Source of the DNA: Methylomicrobium agile
Lineage (GTDB): Bacteria > Pseudomonadota > Gammaproteobacteria > Methylococcales > Methylomonadaceae
Reading direction: 5' to 3'
Assembly: GCF_000733855.1 (NCBI RefSeq)
Contig: NZ_JPOJ01000001.1
Span: 3,737,001 to 3,801,000, forward strand
Length of the DNA stretch: 64,000 nucleotides
Shown: piece after piece, positions 25,539 to 33,187 of the stretch
Position numbering within the stretch: position 1 is the first letter of the stretch
How the letters are laid out: every line of letters begins with the position of its first letter
Notes under the pieces: generated by a model
The model's database searches: none
What the model was told of the DNA's origin: nothing
What the model saw: the letters and a program-made list of their open reading frames with translations, nothing else
Position numbers and translations under genes: made by a program

Positions 25539-26921
25539 TTAAGGTTTTCTATCCAGTAAAGAAGAGGCCGAGGCAACCAAAGCGTTTTGGGGCGGTGAAG
25601 AATCTGGTTCATGACGCTTGCGACAATCGCGACGAATCACCAGGTCAGACGCGTCAACGAAGGTACGGCAGCGCACATCCGCCGGAGGGTAACACGGGAC
25701 AGAACGGGATACGCCGTCCGAGCGGAGCAAAAATAGCGTGCAATGACCATGGACCGCAACCTGAAAACCCAGAGCACGTAGCTCACGCATCGAAAGCGTA
25801 TAAAGATCACCTTCGGCGGTTTTAGCCAGAAATTCAAGGCGATCATGGGAAGGATCGTAAGCGGATCGATATGAGAGAGACAATACCTGGAATCCTAGCT
25901 CAGCAGAAAAATCAAGGTTTTGCCGCTGATGTACATGACTATCAGCAGCGAGACCAGACGGAACAGGATCACTCCGGCCAAGCGGAGAATCTGACCGAGG
26001 AGACGGTAAAGCAGACGAAGCAGATGCCGGAGCGGAGGAAGCAGGCTGAAGACCAGGCTTTTTATGATTCTCTGCATAGGTCGCGAAATTGTAGACCAAG
26101 CTTCCCAAAGCCAGAATGAGCACAGCCGCCAATAGCTTGAGCTTCGAATCGCCCAAGATGCTTTGATCGGCTTTACTTTCGGTATGTTCGCCGGTGGCGG
26201 TGGATTGGTAGCAGCGGAAGATTCGTTCATCGGCTTTGTATTTCCTAGGTTTGCCTATAAGATTTGAGGCGAGCTTGCCCGAGTTCTCGGGATCGTGTTG
26301 AAACTCATACCACGTCTGATAGAAGCCAAACAGCTTTGCTAAGGGCTTGGGGAGCTTGCCGGACAGCGATTTATGCCGATAGGCGGTTTCGGCTACTTCA
26401 CGGATCGGGGCCTTGATCTTGGCAATGTTGGTCGTCGAGATAAACACATCCCATTGGAAATGTCGCTGCATGTCGAACGCGGTAAAGACATCTTCAGGAC
26501 GGCGCACGATATACCGATTGCCAGTATAGTCATCCGAAATTTCAATCTCAATGTCCTGTACCTGAAAGCCCAACGGAACAACGCGCTGATCGAGAGTTTC
26601 CATCTTAAAATCGCGACGGTCCGGGTAAATCCGTTGCCCCTCATCAATGATCACCAAAGCCCGAAGCGGCACCCAGTGAAACCAACCGGCCATAAGACGG
26701 CGGCCTTCATCGACTTCGGTATTCACAAAAAGCAAATCGGCGGAATCCGGAATTTTGATATCTTCGGATTCAAACTGATCGCGAATGCGATCGATGGAGG
26801 TCAAACCGCGAATATTGGTAATCACCACCCTGCCCGACTTCAGCGCGTCGATGACTCGACGCTGAACCAAGGTAAAAGACTTATACGAGCCAGGCGGGCC
26901 ATGATGAATAGAGGTAGCCAT
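25539..26921 (-). CDS. Zot/pI-type phage assembly ATPase
   Basis: 460 aa. Inner-membrane ATPase that drives extrusion of filamentous phage. Walker A is GPPGSYKSF at residues 8-16; the Walker B-like stretch is RALVIIDEGQR. A single membrane span lies near residue 260 (LLAAVLILALGSLVYNFA), followed by a periplasmic Pro/Ser-rich linker and a C-terminal domain with cysteines (GHCTLFLL, SVPCYPPADVRC). This is the zonular-occludens-toxin domain family, shared by Vibrio Zot and M13 pI. Its start overlaps the pVI-like gene's stop (TGATG), so the two are translationally coupled. Confidence 0.9.
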   Translation of the reverse strand: MATSIHHGPPGSYKSFTLVQRRVIDALKSGRVVITNIRGLTSIDRIRDQFESEDIKIPDSADLLFVNTEVDEGRRLMAGWFHWVPLRALVIIDEGQRIYPDRRDFKMETLDQRVVPLGFQVQDIEIEISDDYTGNRYIVRRPEDVFTAFDMQRHFQWDVFISTTNIAKIKAPIREVAETAYRHKSLSGKLPKPLAKLFGFYQTWYEFQHDPENSGKLASNLIGKPRKYKADERIFRCYQSTATGEHTESKADQSILGDSKLKLLAAVLILALGSLVYNFATYAENHKKPGLQPASSAPASASSALPSPRSDSPLGRSDPVPSGLAADSHVHQRQNLDFSAELGFQVLSLSYRSAYDPSHDRLEFLAKTAEGDLYTLSMRELRALGFQVAVHGHCTLFLLRSDGVSRSVPCYPPADVRCRTFVDASDLVIRRDCRKRHEPDSSPPQNALVASASSLLDRKP

Positions 26922-27268
26922 CAGAAGCCAAAGAAACGGAAAACGAATTTCGTGAAAAAGGCGCTGACAACAATATTAATGGCCTCAGGAATCCGAAAGA
27001 ACTGCAACATGGACGCGACACGACTATCCAACGCGCCAAAAAATAGCTGTAGATATTGGCTAAGCTGAAGGTCAACCATCATTTGCATCGCAACATCATA
27101 GCTGAACTGTAGAGCGGCCAGCTTGAGCTTCCAATATGCAACAGTGACCCATTTTATGAACCAGGCAGTAAATTGAGTGAGCAGGTTATAAATCCCTTCA
27201 GTAATGAAGTCCTGAACCAGATCATAAACATCAACAACCGCATTGACCACATCGACAATTACGGACAT
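26921..27268 (-). CDS. pVI-like minor coat protein (DUF2523 type)
   Basis: 115 aa from ATG 27266-27268 with GGGGTGA upstream; the longer frame overlaps the previous gene. It is strongly hydrophobic with several membrane segments (YNLLTQFTAWFIKWVTVAYW, QYLQLFFGALD, INIVVSAFFTKFVFRFFGF). Inovirus genomes place a DUF2523/pVI-type protein between the adsorption protein and the Zot/pI ATPase, exactly this position. The protein caps the virion end together with pIII. Overlapping stops and starts link it to both neighbours. Confidence 0.72.
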   Translation of the reverse strand: MSVIVDVVNAVVDVYDLVQDFITEGIYNLLTQFTAWFIKWVTVAYWKLKLAALQFSYDVAMQMMVDLQLSQYLQLFFGALDSRVASMLQFFRIPEAINIVVSAFFTKFVFRFFGF

Positions 27269-27272
27269 ACGT

Positions 27273-28502
27273 TCACCCCAGCACAATATAGACAGCGAAC
27301 ACCAACGCGGCAAACACCATGACATTACCGATAATGGCCAACTGACCGGCATAACGATTCATGTCGATAACGACCGGAACGCCCTTGATGGTGCCAATAT
27401 CGATAATAGGCAATTCCCCGCCCCCGGCAGGCAGCATATTAGCAAATAACGATGAAAACCCGGATTTGGCCGCCGCCAAAGCCGCATTGAATTCAGCTTC
27501 AGCTTCAGCGGACGCCGCAGCCGGTACGGACGGATCAAACGCGCCGTTACCAGGCGCGCCCTTTCCCTTGCCGTCCCCCTGGGACAACCCCTTAATACCC
27601 TTCTCAACCCCTTGCATAGTCTCTTCCTGAGCCAGCCCGGAGGTATCAATATCAACGTCTGAGGTCGAAGAGGCATCCGAATCAGTGGTAGTCTGGATCG
27701 AGATCGAGCCGTCCGAATTTGTTGTGACGGTAGAATTTTCCTGAGTGGTCTTATGCTCGTTCTTCTGAACTGTGCCTTGCAATCGCTTAGCACAATACAT
27801 TTGACCGTTCACCGCACCGGTCGTATAGCCGTCCGGGCATTGATTGAACTCGCAAGCGCCGGTCGTATAATTGGCGACAAATCCAGTCTTACAAGTCAGA
27901 GTTGTCTTACACGAGCCATTAACATAAGTTTGCCCATCGGGACAGGTAGGATCGAGGCAAGCATGTGTGTTAGGATCAACCGTTTGACCAGGGCCGCAAA
28001 CCTGGGGACAGCCTTCGGTAAATTTGGTGCCGGATTCACAACCGGCAGGCGCAGAGGCAGAGGAAAGCCAACACAAAGTAGGCGGCTGAAAAGTGCCGGT
28101 ACAAATACTACCGCCGCACATTTGCGCAATTTGCTCAGACGAACAATCGGGCGGCTTATCGATACATCCATCACCACCAGGATTATGTACCTGACCATCA
28201 GAACACGCATACTCGCACTGACCGGTCAAAAAATTGGCCGTCTTACCAGCAGGACAGTCCTCGCTATAGGTATAGAAGCCATAACCACTACAACTAGTAG
28301 GGTAAGAAGGGGAGCGCAAAATTGCCCGATAATTAGTATAAGTACCGGCATTAACGGGACATCCGGGCACCTGACTCACAGGCGTGCACACAGGCCCAAG
28401 GGCACGACAACTAGCCATAGCTTCGAAAATTGTACTGGAACTAACTAAGGTAGAAAACCCCAAAAAAGCAAAAGCCAAAAAGAATTTAACCACGGCCCGC
28501 AT
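27273..28502 (-). CDS. pIII/TspB-like adsorption (minor coat) protein
   Basis: 409 aa. Signal peptide (FFLAFAFLGFSTLVSSS), a cysteine-rich N-terminal half (CPAGKTANFLTGQCEYAC, CPDGQTYVNGSCK, CKTGFVANYTTGACEF), a Ser/Thr/Asp-rich linker (TTDSDASSTSDVDIDTSG), and one C-terminal membrane anchor (LAIIGNVMVFAALVFAVYIVL). This order, the length and the position before the pVI-like gene fit the receptor-binding protein of inoviruses; the repeated C-rich modules resemble the TspB family of Neisseria filamentous phages. The receptor is unknown, usually a pilus. A 75-nt ORF overlaps its start. Confidence 0.75.
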   Translation of the reverse strand: MRAVVKFFLAFAFLGFSTLVSSSTIFEAMASCRALGPVCTPVSQVPGCPVNAGTYTNYRAILRSPSYPTSCSGYGFYTYSEDCPAGKTANFLTGQCEYACSDGQVHNPGGDGCIDKPPDCSSEQIAQMCGGSICTGTFQPPTLCWLSSASAPAGCESGTKFTEGCPQVCGPGQTVDPNTHACLDPTCPDGQTYVNGSCKTTLTCKTGFVANYTTGACEFNQCPDGYTTGAVNGQMYCAKRLQGTVQKNEHKTTQENSTVTTNSDGSISIQTTTDSDASSTSDVDIDTSGLAQEETMQGVEKGIKGLSQGDGKGKGAPGNGAFDPSVPAAASAEAEAEFNAALAAAKSGFSSLFANMLPAGGGELPIIDIGTIKGVPVVIDMNRYAGQLAIIGNVMVFAALVFAVYIVLG

Positions 28503-28560
28503 ACAGCCCCGCCGAGAATGCAGCTATGACAGAAGCCAATATGATGACCGTGGTTAACAT
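28486..28560 (-). CDS. 24-aa hydrophobic peptide, candidate pVII/pIX-type coat protein
   Basis: ATG 28558-28560 to TAA 28486-28488. The product MLTTVIILASVIAAFSAGLY plus AGRG is one membrane helix. It lies between the major coat gene (stop 4 nt upstream) and the pIII-like gene, whose start it overlaps in another frame. M13 pVII and pIX are similar tiny hydrophobic proteins located near gene VIII. The ribosome site is weak, so translation would depend on coupling to the major coat gene. Confidence 0.5.
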   Translation of the reverse strand: MLTTVIILASVIAAFSAGLYAGRG

Positions 28561-28564
28561 GAGT

Positions 28565-28777
28565 TTACTTGCGGAGCAAGCTGACAATCAAGGAAATGCC
28601 AGTCACGACCGCCACCAAGGCAACGACACCGCCAGCGGCCAGCGTGACATTAGATGTCGCGCCAGTGAATGCTGCCGAGATATCAGAGGACATGTCCGCA
28701 TGCGACGCCGCAGTAGCGCCGAGTAAGGCCGCACCGGCAGCGTAACGGTTAAAAAAGGCTTGTTTCAGTTTTTTCAT
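28565..28777 (-). CDS. major coat protein (pVIII-like)
   Basis: 70 aa. Basic start with a signal sequence (AAGAALLGATAASHA, cleavage likely after SHA near residue 27). The mature part is about 43 aa: an acidic amphipathic stretch (DMSSDISAAFTGAT), one membrane helix (LAAGGVVALVAVVTGISLIVSL) and a basic end (LRK). This is the layout of inovirus major coat proteins, whose basic tail contacts the packaged ssDNA. Size and position fit as well. Confidence 0.82.
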   Translation of the reverse strand: MKKLKQAFFNRYAAGAALLGATAASHADMSSDISAAFTGATSNVTLAAGGVVALVAVVTGISLIVSLLRK

Positions 28778-28811
28778 GATAATGACTCCAAAGTAGAGGG
28801 GAGACCCCCGG

Positions 28812-29066
28812 TTAAACAGTCTGCATCAATTTAATGACCAGACCGATGGCAAGCCCGCCGATAAACGACAGGATCGAATAGCCTACGAGCGACTCGAAAA
28901 GAGCCGGATCGAAGGCAAAATAGGATTGGAACAACTGCGACATCGTGAGCGTATCGGCCAGGACGGTCGAATTGACAGCCAAAAAGTCCGAGGCCGGGCA
29001 ATCGATCGGTGCCGCGACTTCGGTAGCAGTTAGAAGGCCGGAGGCTTGATGTAAGCAGAGGTACAT
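28812..29066 (-). CDS. small phage membrane protein, probable minor coat
   Basis: 84 aa. A hydrophilic N-terminal half with two cysteines (LCLHQASG, IDCPASDF) and a C-terminal membrane helix (YSILSFIGGLAIGLVIKLM). It sits between the ssDNA-binding protein and the major coat protein, a slot held by small virion proteins in other filamentous phages. It begins 7 nt after the preceding gene. The exact homologue (pVII/pIX type or other) cannot be told. Confidence 0.6.
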   Translation of the reverse strand: MYLCLHQASGLLTATEVAAPIDCPASDFLAVNSTVLADTLTMSQLFQSYFAFDPALFESLVGYSILSFIGGLAIGLVIKLMQTV

Positions 29067-29072
29067 GACGAT

Positions 29073-29465
29073 TTAACCGGTGGTGCCCGTTTTACCGCCC
29101 ATGAATGCTTGGACCTTTTTGTCATCCGGCTTGCCGAGCGAATCCGGTTTAGCAACCGGTTGCAGGACAGGCTTGACGCCGCCCCGCCCTTCGCTGGGAA
29201 AAAACCAGGTAATGCCCCGATCCCCGGACATGGCCCCGAGGTTCATGGTCACGAACTTGCCCATGCCGCGCATGTCGTCAAGCTGACGATGAACGCCTAA
29301 TTCGAGATGTTCCTTTTTCAGCGTGGCGGTGAATGGCAATTTTTCGCCCTGAAACTTGGCCGTGACGATACAACCCGGCAGCGGATTTTTTTTGTCTCTG
29401 TCGTCGCGGTCGTAATAGGTGGTTTCCTCAAGATCGAGGATTTTGATGTCTTGTATGCGTGGCAT
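29073..29465 (-). CDS. putative single-stranded DNA-binding protein (pV-like)
   Basis: 130 aa from ATG 29463-29465 with TTAGGAGC upstream; the longer frame runs into the replication gene. A small beta-rich domain (IKILDLEETTYYDRDDRDK, CIVTAKFQGEKLPFTATLKK) with a glycine-rich, basic tail. It follows the replication protein, the normal place of the ssDNA-binding protein that coats the genome before assembly. No OB-fold signature can be proven by eye, so the role is inferred from gene order and size. Confidence 0.6.
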   Translation of the reverse strand: MPRIQDIKILDLEETTYYDRDDRDKKNPLPGCIVTAKFQGEKLPFTATLKKEHLELGVHRQLDDMRGMGKFVTMNLGAMSGDRGITWFFPSEGRGGVKPVLQPVAKPDSLGKPDDKKVQAFMGGKTGTTG

Positions 29466-29476
29466 GGATGCAGCTC

Positions 29477-30559
29477 CTAAGCAGCGAGTTGAAAAAGATG
29501 AGGCCAGGACTGGACGTTCTGGCATTCGATAATACGGCGACGCAAGGGGACCACCTTACCGGCGGCAATGTCGGCATCGCCGAGGCCGGCATCGCGGATC
29601 ACTCGTAAATGGCGATACCATGTGTTATGAGGGTATTCGCTCTTTGCTCTTTCCCATCCATGTTCCTGGATGAAGAGGAAGCACAGATAAGCGGCTTTTC
29701 CCCGCCCTTCGGTCTTGGCCGCCGCCAAGATGCGTTCTTTTACGTCGTCGTTCGTGTGCATGTCAGCAGCTCCAATCATGCGGAAAAAGTAGCTTTCCCA
29801 TTCATCAGTTAAGTCTTGTTTGTTCAAGCGAAACCACGGAACGCCGGCGCGCTCCCGTATCCACTGTGCGCCAAGTTTTAGCTCCAGGCGAAGGAGGCGG
29901 TCTAAGAGGGCTTGTTCATCAAGCGTGTACATGCGCCCGGTATAATTCTCTTGTTTGAGCTGATGGCGAATATGGGGACCTTTGGCGTAGGCTTTGCCAC
30001 TCCGCAGGCGGGAACAATGGGACCAGTAAACGGTATCGCCAGCCTGTTGGCTGACGCGATAGCGGCCACCCTCGCAGTTACGGAGAATACGCAAGGCTTC
30101 GCGGACATCATCGACGGAGTCGAGCAGTAAATTGCCGGTCAGGTCGATCCGGGTCACGTGCCAATCCTTGTCTTCGAAAAAAAGCGGAATGGCGAGCTTT
30201 TGTGAGACAAAAGCCGCCATCCGATGAACGCAGCCGGAGAGGTCTAGCGCGGCAGCGGCCCCTTCGCCGAATACGGCATCGCCGGAACCGCACACGCGGG
30301 CCGGGGAGCCTTGTATCCAGAGCGCATCAGAACCGACGCGGAAAGCAATTTGATGGGAATCGGAACGGACGGATTCCCAGGCGGCAGTTTCGTAAACGAC
30401 GGTATCACGGTCGATCAGGAAGTAGCAATCGTCCGCGTCGTGGGAGGTGTCGGACGGCTTGAAGCGAATCACGCGTTCGGTCAGGAGGCGGAGTTTTTCC
30501 CAGTGCTCCTGGCCGATGGTTTCGAGAGAAACGTAAGCGGTGATCCAGTCGATCAACAC
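29477..30559 (-). CDS. II/X-family phage replication initiation protein
   Basis: 360 aa from a GTG (MLIDWITAYVSLE). Filamentous-phage II/X-family proteins nick the double-stranded form at the plus origin and rejoin the displaced strand. Family features: the opening DWITAYV, a central HVTRIDLTGNLLL, YTGRMYTLDEQALLDRLLRLELKLG, and a GAQWIRERAG block. Conserved Tyr/His residues that would be catalytic are present but cannot be assigned by eye. It follows the 59-aa gene by 4 nt in a leftward operon. The origin it serves is probably the hairpin region at 23.9-24.5 kb. Confidence 0.82.
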   Translation of the reverse strand: MLIDWITAYVSLETIGQEHWEKLRLLTERVIRFKPSDTSHDADDCYFLIDRDTVVYETAAWESVRSDSHQIAFRVGSDALWIQGSPARVCGSGDAVFGEGAAAALDLSGCVHRMAAFVSQKLAIPLFFEDKDWHVTRIDLTGNLLLDSVDDVREALRILRNCEGGRYRVSQQAGDTVYWSHCSRLRSGKAYAKGPHIRHQLKQENYTGRMYTLDEQALLDRLLRLELKLGAQWIRERAGVPWFRLNKQDLTDEWESYFFRMIGAADMHTNDDVKERILAAAKTEGRGKAAYLCFLFIQEHGWERAKSEYPHNTWYRHLRVIRDAGLGDADIAAGKVVPLRRRIIECQNVQSWPHLFQLAA

Positions 30560-30563
30560 GAGA

Positions 30564-30743
30564 TTACACCTTGGTTCCCGATGCGGCGGCTTGGCGTCTG
30601 GCCTGTTCTCTGGCCCAAGACTGTTCGATTTTGACTTGAAGAAGGGACTTCAGGGGAACGTCCACGCCATTGAAGAAAGGGCCGTAGAGGATGGACTGGC
30701 GTTGTTCTTCGGTAAACAGAGATTTGGGGGTATGCAGGATCAT
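30564..30743 (-). CDS. 59-aa protein in the replication operon
   Basis: Starts in an ATGA overlap with the upstream gene and ends 4 nt before the replication gene. The product starts MILHTPKSLFTEEQRQSILY, then GPFFNGVDVPLKSLLQ, and ends in a charged helix (SWAREQARRQAAASGTKV). No family is recognised. Tight coupling on both sides supports it as a real gene, perhaps a replication accessory or regulator. Confidence 0.6.
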   Translation of the reverse strand: MILHTPKSLFTEEQRQSILYGPFFNGVDVPLKSLLQVKIEQSWAREQARRQAAASGTKV

Positions 30744-31555
30744 GAGTTATGCCCCGCTGAATCCTCGTAATAACCAGATAAAACGACGAGAAAGCTTTTA
30801 AATTTGGCCTCTGAAGAATGGACAGATTTAAGGGCAGAAAGAGATTCTTTAAGGACCGTTTTAAAGGCAACGACGCGAATATGGTCCCAAGTTTTGATGT
30901 TAGGGCATCGAGTAAGAAGGGATTCGAGTTCTTCACGGTAAGTACCCATGATCCCTGCCCTAAACGATGATTGGTTGAAGAGAGCCGACGACGCAGCATT
31001 GCCCGGTTGATGCGTGATTTTGCAGCTCACGCAATGGCAGAAATCGGCGTGGTGGGTGAAGTCCAGGCCGGTGCCGTAGCAGTCGGGGCAGGCGTCTGGA
31101 TCGGGTTCTACGTGATCGACGGTGTAAGCATCATCCGGGATGTGGTCAGAAATGGCCGTTTTTTCATGGGTAGAAACGGCCAAACCCTCATTGCGTTCAT
31201 TGCATTCGGAATTGTCCCCCTGCCCTACAGCAGCACCGGACGCGCCGGCAGAGGGACGCCCAAAGTCGTCCGGTTCGGATTTCAAAGTTTTAAGTGTGGC
31301 ATCGAGAACGGAGTCAATAAGCTCAAAATAATGATCGTATTGACCCGGTTCAGCATTATTCGTTTGAATCAGGAAGCGAACAACGCCCTGAACATAATGC
31401 TTCATGCGGTCGGCTTCGCGACGTAAGCAATTCTCAGCAAAGAACAAATCATCAAAAAGAGAAAAACCACCAATCAAGGCATGATTGCAATAATCAGAAA
31501 ATTCGGAAACAAAAACGGAAAGGACGGTAGCAACGTCGGTTTTCTTGAAATTCAT
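30740..31555 (-). CDS. phage protein with a DnaJ-like zinc-knuckle cluster, unknown function
   Basis: 271 aa from ATG 31553-31555 (GGAGCCC upstream). A helical N-terminal domain (VATVLSVFVSEFSDYCNH ... ADRMKHYVQGVVRFLI), a low-complexity middle, then CPDCYGTGLDF with a downstream FCHCVSC, i.e. a CxxCxGxG...CxC..C zinc-type cluster, and a helical C-terminus. It is the first gene of the leftward replication operon and is divergent from the regulator. It may bind DNA or protein; no homologous inovirus protein is recognised with confidence. Confidence 0.6.
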   Translation of the reverse strand: MNFKKTDVATVLSVFVSEFSDYCNHALIGGFSLFDDLFFAENCLRREADRMKHYVQGVVRFLIQTNNAEPGQYDHYFELIDSVLDATLKTLKSEPDDFGRPSAGASGAAVGQGDNSECNERNEGLAVSTHEKTAISDHIPDDAYTVDHVEPDPDACPDCYGTGLDFTHHADFCHCVSCKITHQPGNAASSALFNQSSFRAGIMGTYREELESLLTRCPNIKTWDHIRVVAFKTVLKESLSALKSVHSSEAKFKSFLVVLSGYYEDSAGHNS

Positions 31556-31601
31556 GGTTTGGGCTCCATGTGGCTGAGAAAATACATGACAGAACGTCAT
31601 G

Positions 31602-31640
31602 CTTGACATAATGATTATCTATGCTTTGAACAATGTCAAG
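31602..31640. promoter_or_regulatory. divergent control region with inverted repeat
   Basis: CTTGACAT (31602-31609) and ATGTCAAG (31633-31640) form an exact inverted pair between the divergent regulator and replication operon. AACGTCAT is also directly repeated on either side (31593-31600 and 31655-31662). This is a likely operator for the regulator at 31678. Confidence 0.5.
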
Positions 31641-31677
31641 ACTATAGTTATCGAAACGTCATTCAATGGAGTCGACT

Positions 31678-32028
31678 ATGAAAACAATTATTAACTATCT
31701 TGATGATTTAAAAGAAAAACTCGGGAGTGATTACAAAGTCGCAAAAGCCATGAAGGTTGACCAATCGACAATTTCAGTAATCAGAAAACGCGGGCTAATG
31801 TCCGACGAAACAGCGGTAAAAGTAGCTGATTTGTTAGAGATTGAACCCGGAGAGGTCTTAATTGCGGCGGCAATGGCCCGGAGCGAAGGCAGTGTAAAAG
31901 AGGCTTGGAAAGCCCTCGGAAAAAAGGCAGGAATCGCGGCAGGCCTCCTGTTAGCTTTGATGATATGGACGACCTACCCGACTAAAGCCGAAGCAAATCT
32001 AACAGACAGAGTATGTATATTATGTTAA
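31678..32028 (+). CDS. DUF3693-type phage regulator ending inside the right dif junction
   Basis: 116 aa from ATG 31678 (GGAG upstream; an in-frame ATG 12 nt earlier is less suitable). The N-terminal helix-turn-helix (GSDYKVAKAMKVDQSTISVIRKRGL) and following helices (DETAVKVADLLEIEPGEVLI) match phage-associated DUF3693/Cro-like proteins. A C-terminal hydrophobic helix (AGIAAGLLLALMIWTTY) suggests membrane association. It is divergent from the replication operon, so it probably controls lysogeny or copy number. The last codons (VCILC, then TAA) are read from the dif junction; in the excised circle the phage XerD arm would change TAA to AAA and remove this stop. Confidence 0.75.
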   Translation: MKTIINYLDDLKEKLGSDYKVAKAMKVDQSTISVIRKRGLMSDETAVKVADLLEIEPGEVLIAAAMARSEGSVKEAWKALGKKAGIAAGLLLALMIWTTYPTKAEANLTDRVCILC

Positions 32029-32030
32029 AT
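32003..32030 (+). other. dif: right prophage junction at dif (attR)
   Basis: XerC side CAGACAGAGTA (degenerate, phage-derived), central TGTATA, XerD arm TTATGTTAAAT (perfect, chromosomal). The chromosomal dif reconstructed from the outer arms is ACTTCGCATAA + TGTATA + TTATGTTAAAT. Together with attL this defines integration at the chromosome dimer resolution site. Confidence 0.88.
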
Positions 32031-32066
32031 TTAGGCTACCGAATCGTTATCTCTGCAAATGGCTCG

Positions 32067-32111
32067 TTTTATACGCTTGGTCCTGTCAAGCAAGTTGGCT
32101 TGCGTATAAAA
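32067..32111. repeat. long-armed hairpin between dif and IS630
   Basis: TTTTATACGC (32067-32076) pairs exactly with GCGTATAAAA (32102-32111); the 25-nt loop contains CAAGCAAGTTGG. It may be an insertion-sequence end or a terminator. Confidence 0.45.
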
Positions 32112-32145
32112 TTTAAGAATTTACCCCCGATAGCCCAGGAAGAAA

Positions 32146-33117
32146 ATGCGAGTTGTCCGTGTTGAGCTGACCGACGCCGAACGAGAGTTGTTACAAAACT
32201 TGATTAAGAAAGGCAGCGACTGGCGAGAACGAAAGCGGGCAAAACGATTCTGCTGCTCGCCGAAGGGAAGACGACATTCGATGTGGCGGAAAAGCAAGGG
32301 GTGTTGCCGGAGACGATCCGGGAACGGCGGCGCAAATGGTTCAAAGCCGGTTTCGCCAGTCTCCCCGATCAACCGCGCAGCGGCGCCCCTTGCAAATTGA
32401 ATGAGGAACACCGGGCGCGGTTAAAGGCGTAGATCGAGGCCGAACCGTTAACCTGCCGGGTATTATTGGTCGACCGTCTGGAAACCGAAGGCGGCATTCG
32501 TCTCGGCGCCAATACCTTGCGTAACGAACTGAAACGGATGGGGTATGTGTGGAAACGGACGCGCTACAGTTTAAAAAAAAGCGGGATCCCGAACGTTTCG
32601 AGCAAGCCCAACGCGACATAGCCGAGCTCATCGTCCAAGCGAAGGCTGGCGAGATCGAACTCGCTTATGTCGACGAAGCCGGGTTCACACAGCCCCCCCC
32701 GAATCGGTCGGCCTGGACGAAAAAGGGCAAACCCCATGCCATCACGGCGAAACGGGGACGGCGACTGAATGTGATCGGGGCTCTGCTGTCGTCGGGCCAG
32801 TTAGTCCTGGCGAAATGGTGGCAGAGCATCAATGGGCGAAAGTCAGCAAGCCTTTGGTGGTCATTTTGGACAATGCGTCCATCCATACTGCCAAAAAACT
32901 GGAACCTTACTGGGACCTCTTGGAAGAAAAAGGCATGCGCTTTTATTTTCTGCCACCGTACAGTCCTGAACTGAATCGGATTGAGCTACTTTGGCACAAG
33001 ATGAAATATGAATGGCTCAAATTCAAACTGTATACGCCAGATGAACTGGAACAGGCCATCGATGAAATTGGCGAAGGATTTGGGGATTTACAAGCTGACT
33101 TTTTTCTAGGCGCTTAG
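32146..33117 (+). pseudogene. IS630-family transposase, multiply disrupted
   Basis: Across three frames the product reads as an IS630/Tc1-mariner transposase: RVELTDAERELLQNLIKKG, LLLAEGKTTFDVA, LPDQPRSGAPCKL, then the DDE parts YVDEAGFTQPPP, VVILDNASIHTAK and LPPYSPELNRIELLWHKMKYEW. Lesions: frameshift near 32242, in-frame TAG at 32430, frameshift in an A8 run (32573-32580), and a frameshift with missing sequence near 32835. The catalytic residues are present but the gene cannot be expressed whole. Clean terminal repeats and a TA duplication were not found. Confidence 0.82.
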
Positions 33118-33187
33118 TGCGATTACTCTGGTCGATACGGCGTTGTAATTGTAATCCCAGTTTTATCACATCCGCCGGCATATCAAC

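Larger units (their letters stand above)
22948..32030. mobile_element. filamentous (inovirus-type) prophage integrated at dif
   Basis: The unit between the two dif crossovers is about 9.05 kb. Rightward genes lie at both ends (regulator at right; DUF3653 and small genes at left) and are contiguous in the circular form. The leftward block runs accessory zinc-knuckle gene, 59-aa gene, II/X replication protein, ssDNA-binding protein, coat genes, pIII/TspB-like, pVI-like, Zot. No integrase is encoded, as expected for phages that borrow host XerC/XerD (CTX-phi and Xanthomonas Cf/Lf types). No pIV secretin gene is seen, so export would use a host secretin. All structural ORFs are intact, so it may still be active. 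Confidence 0.88.

Noticed and set aside
27753-28448. 231-codon plus-strand ORF over the pIII-like gene
   Set aside because: Antisense shadow of the Cys/Thr-rich phage gene, whose own frame has a signal peptide and membrane anchor.
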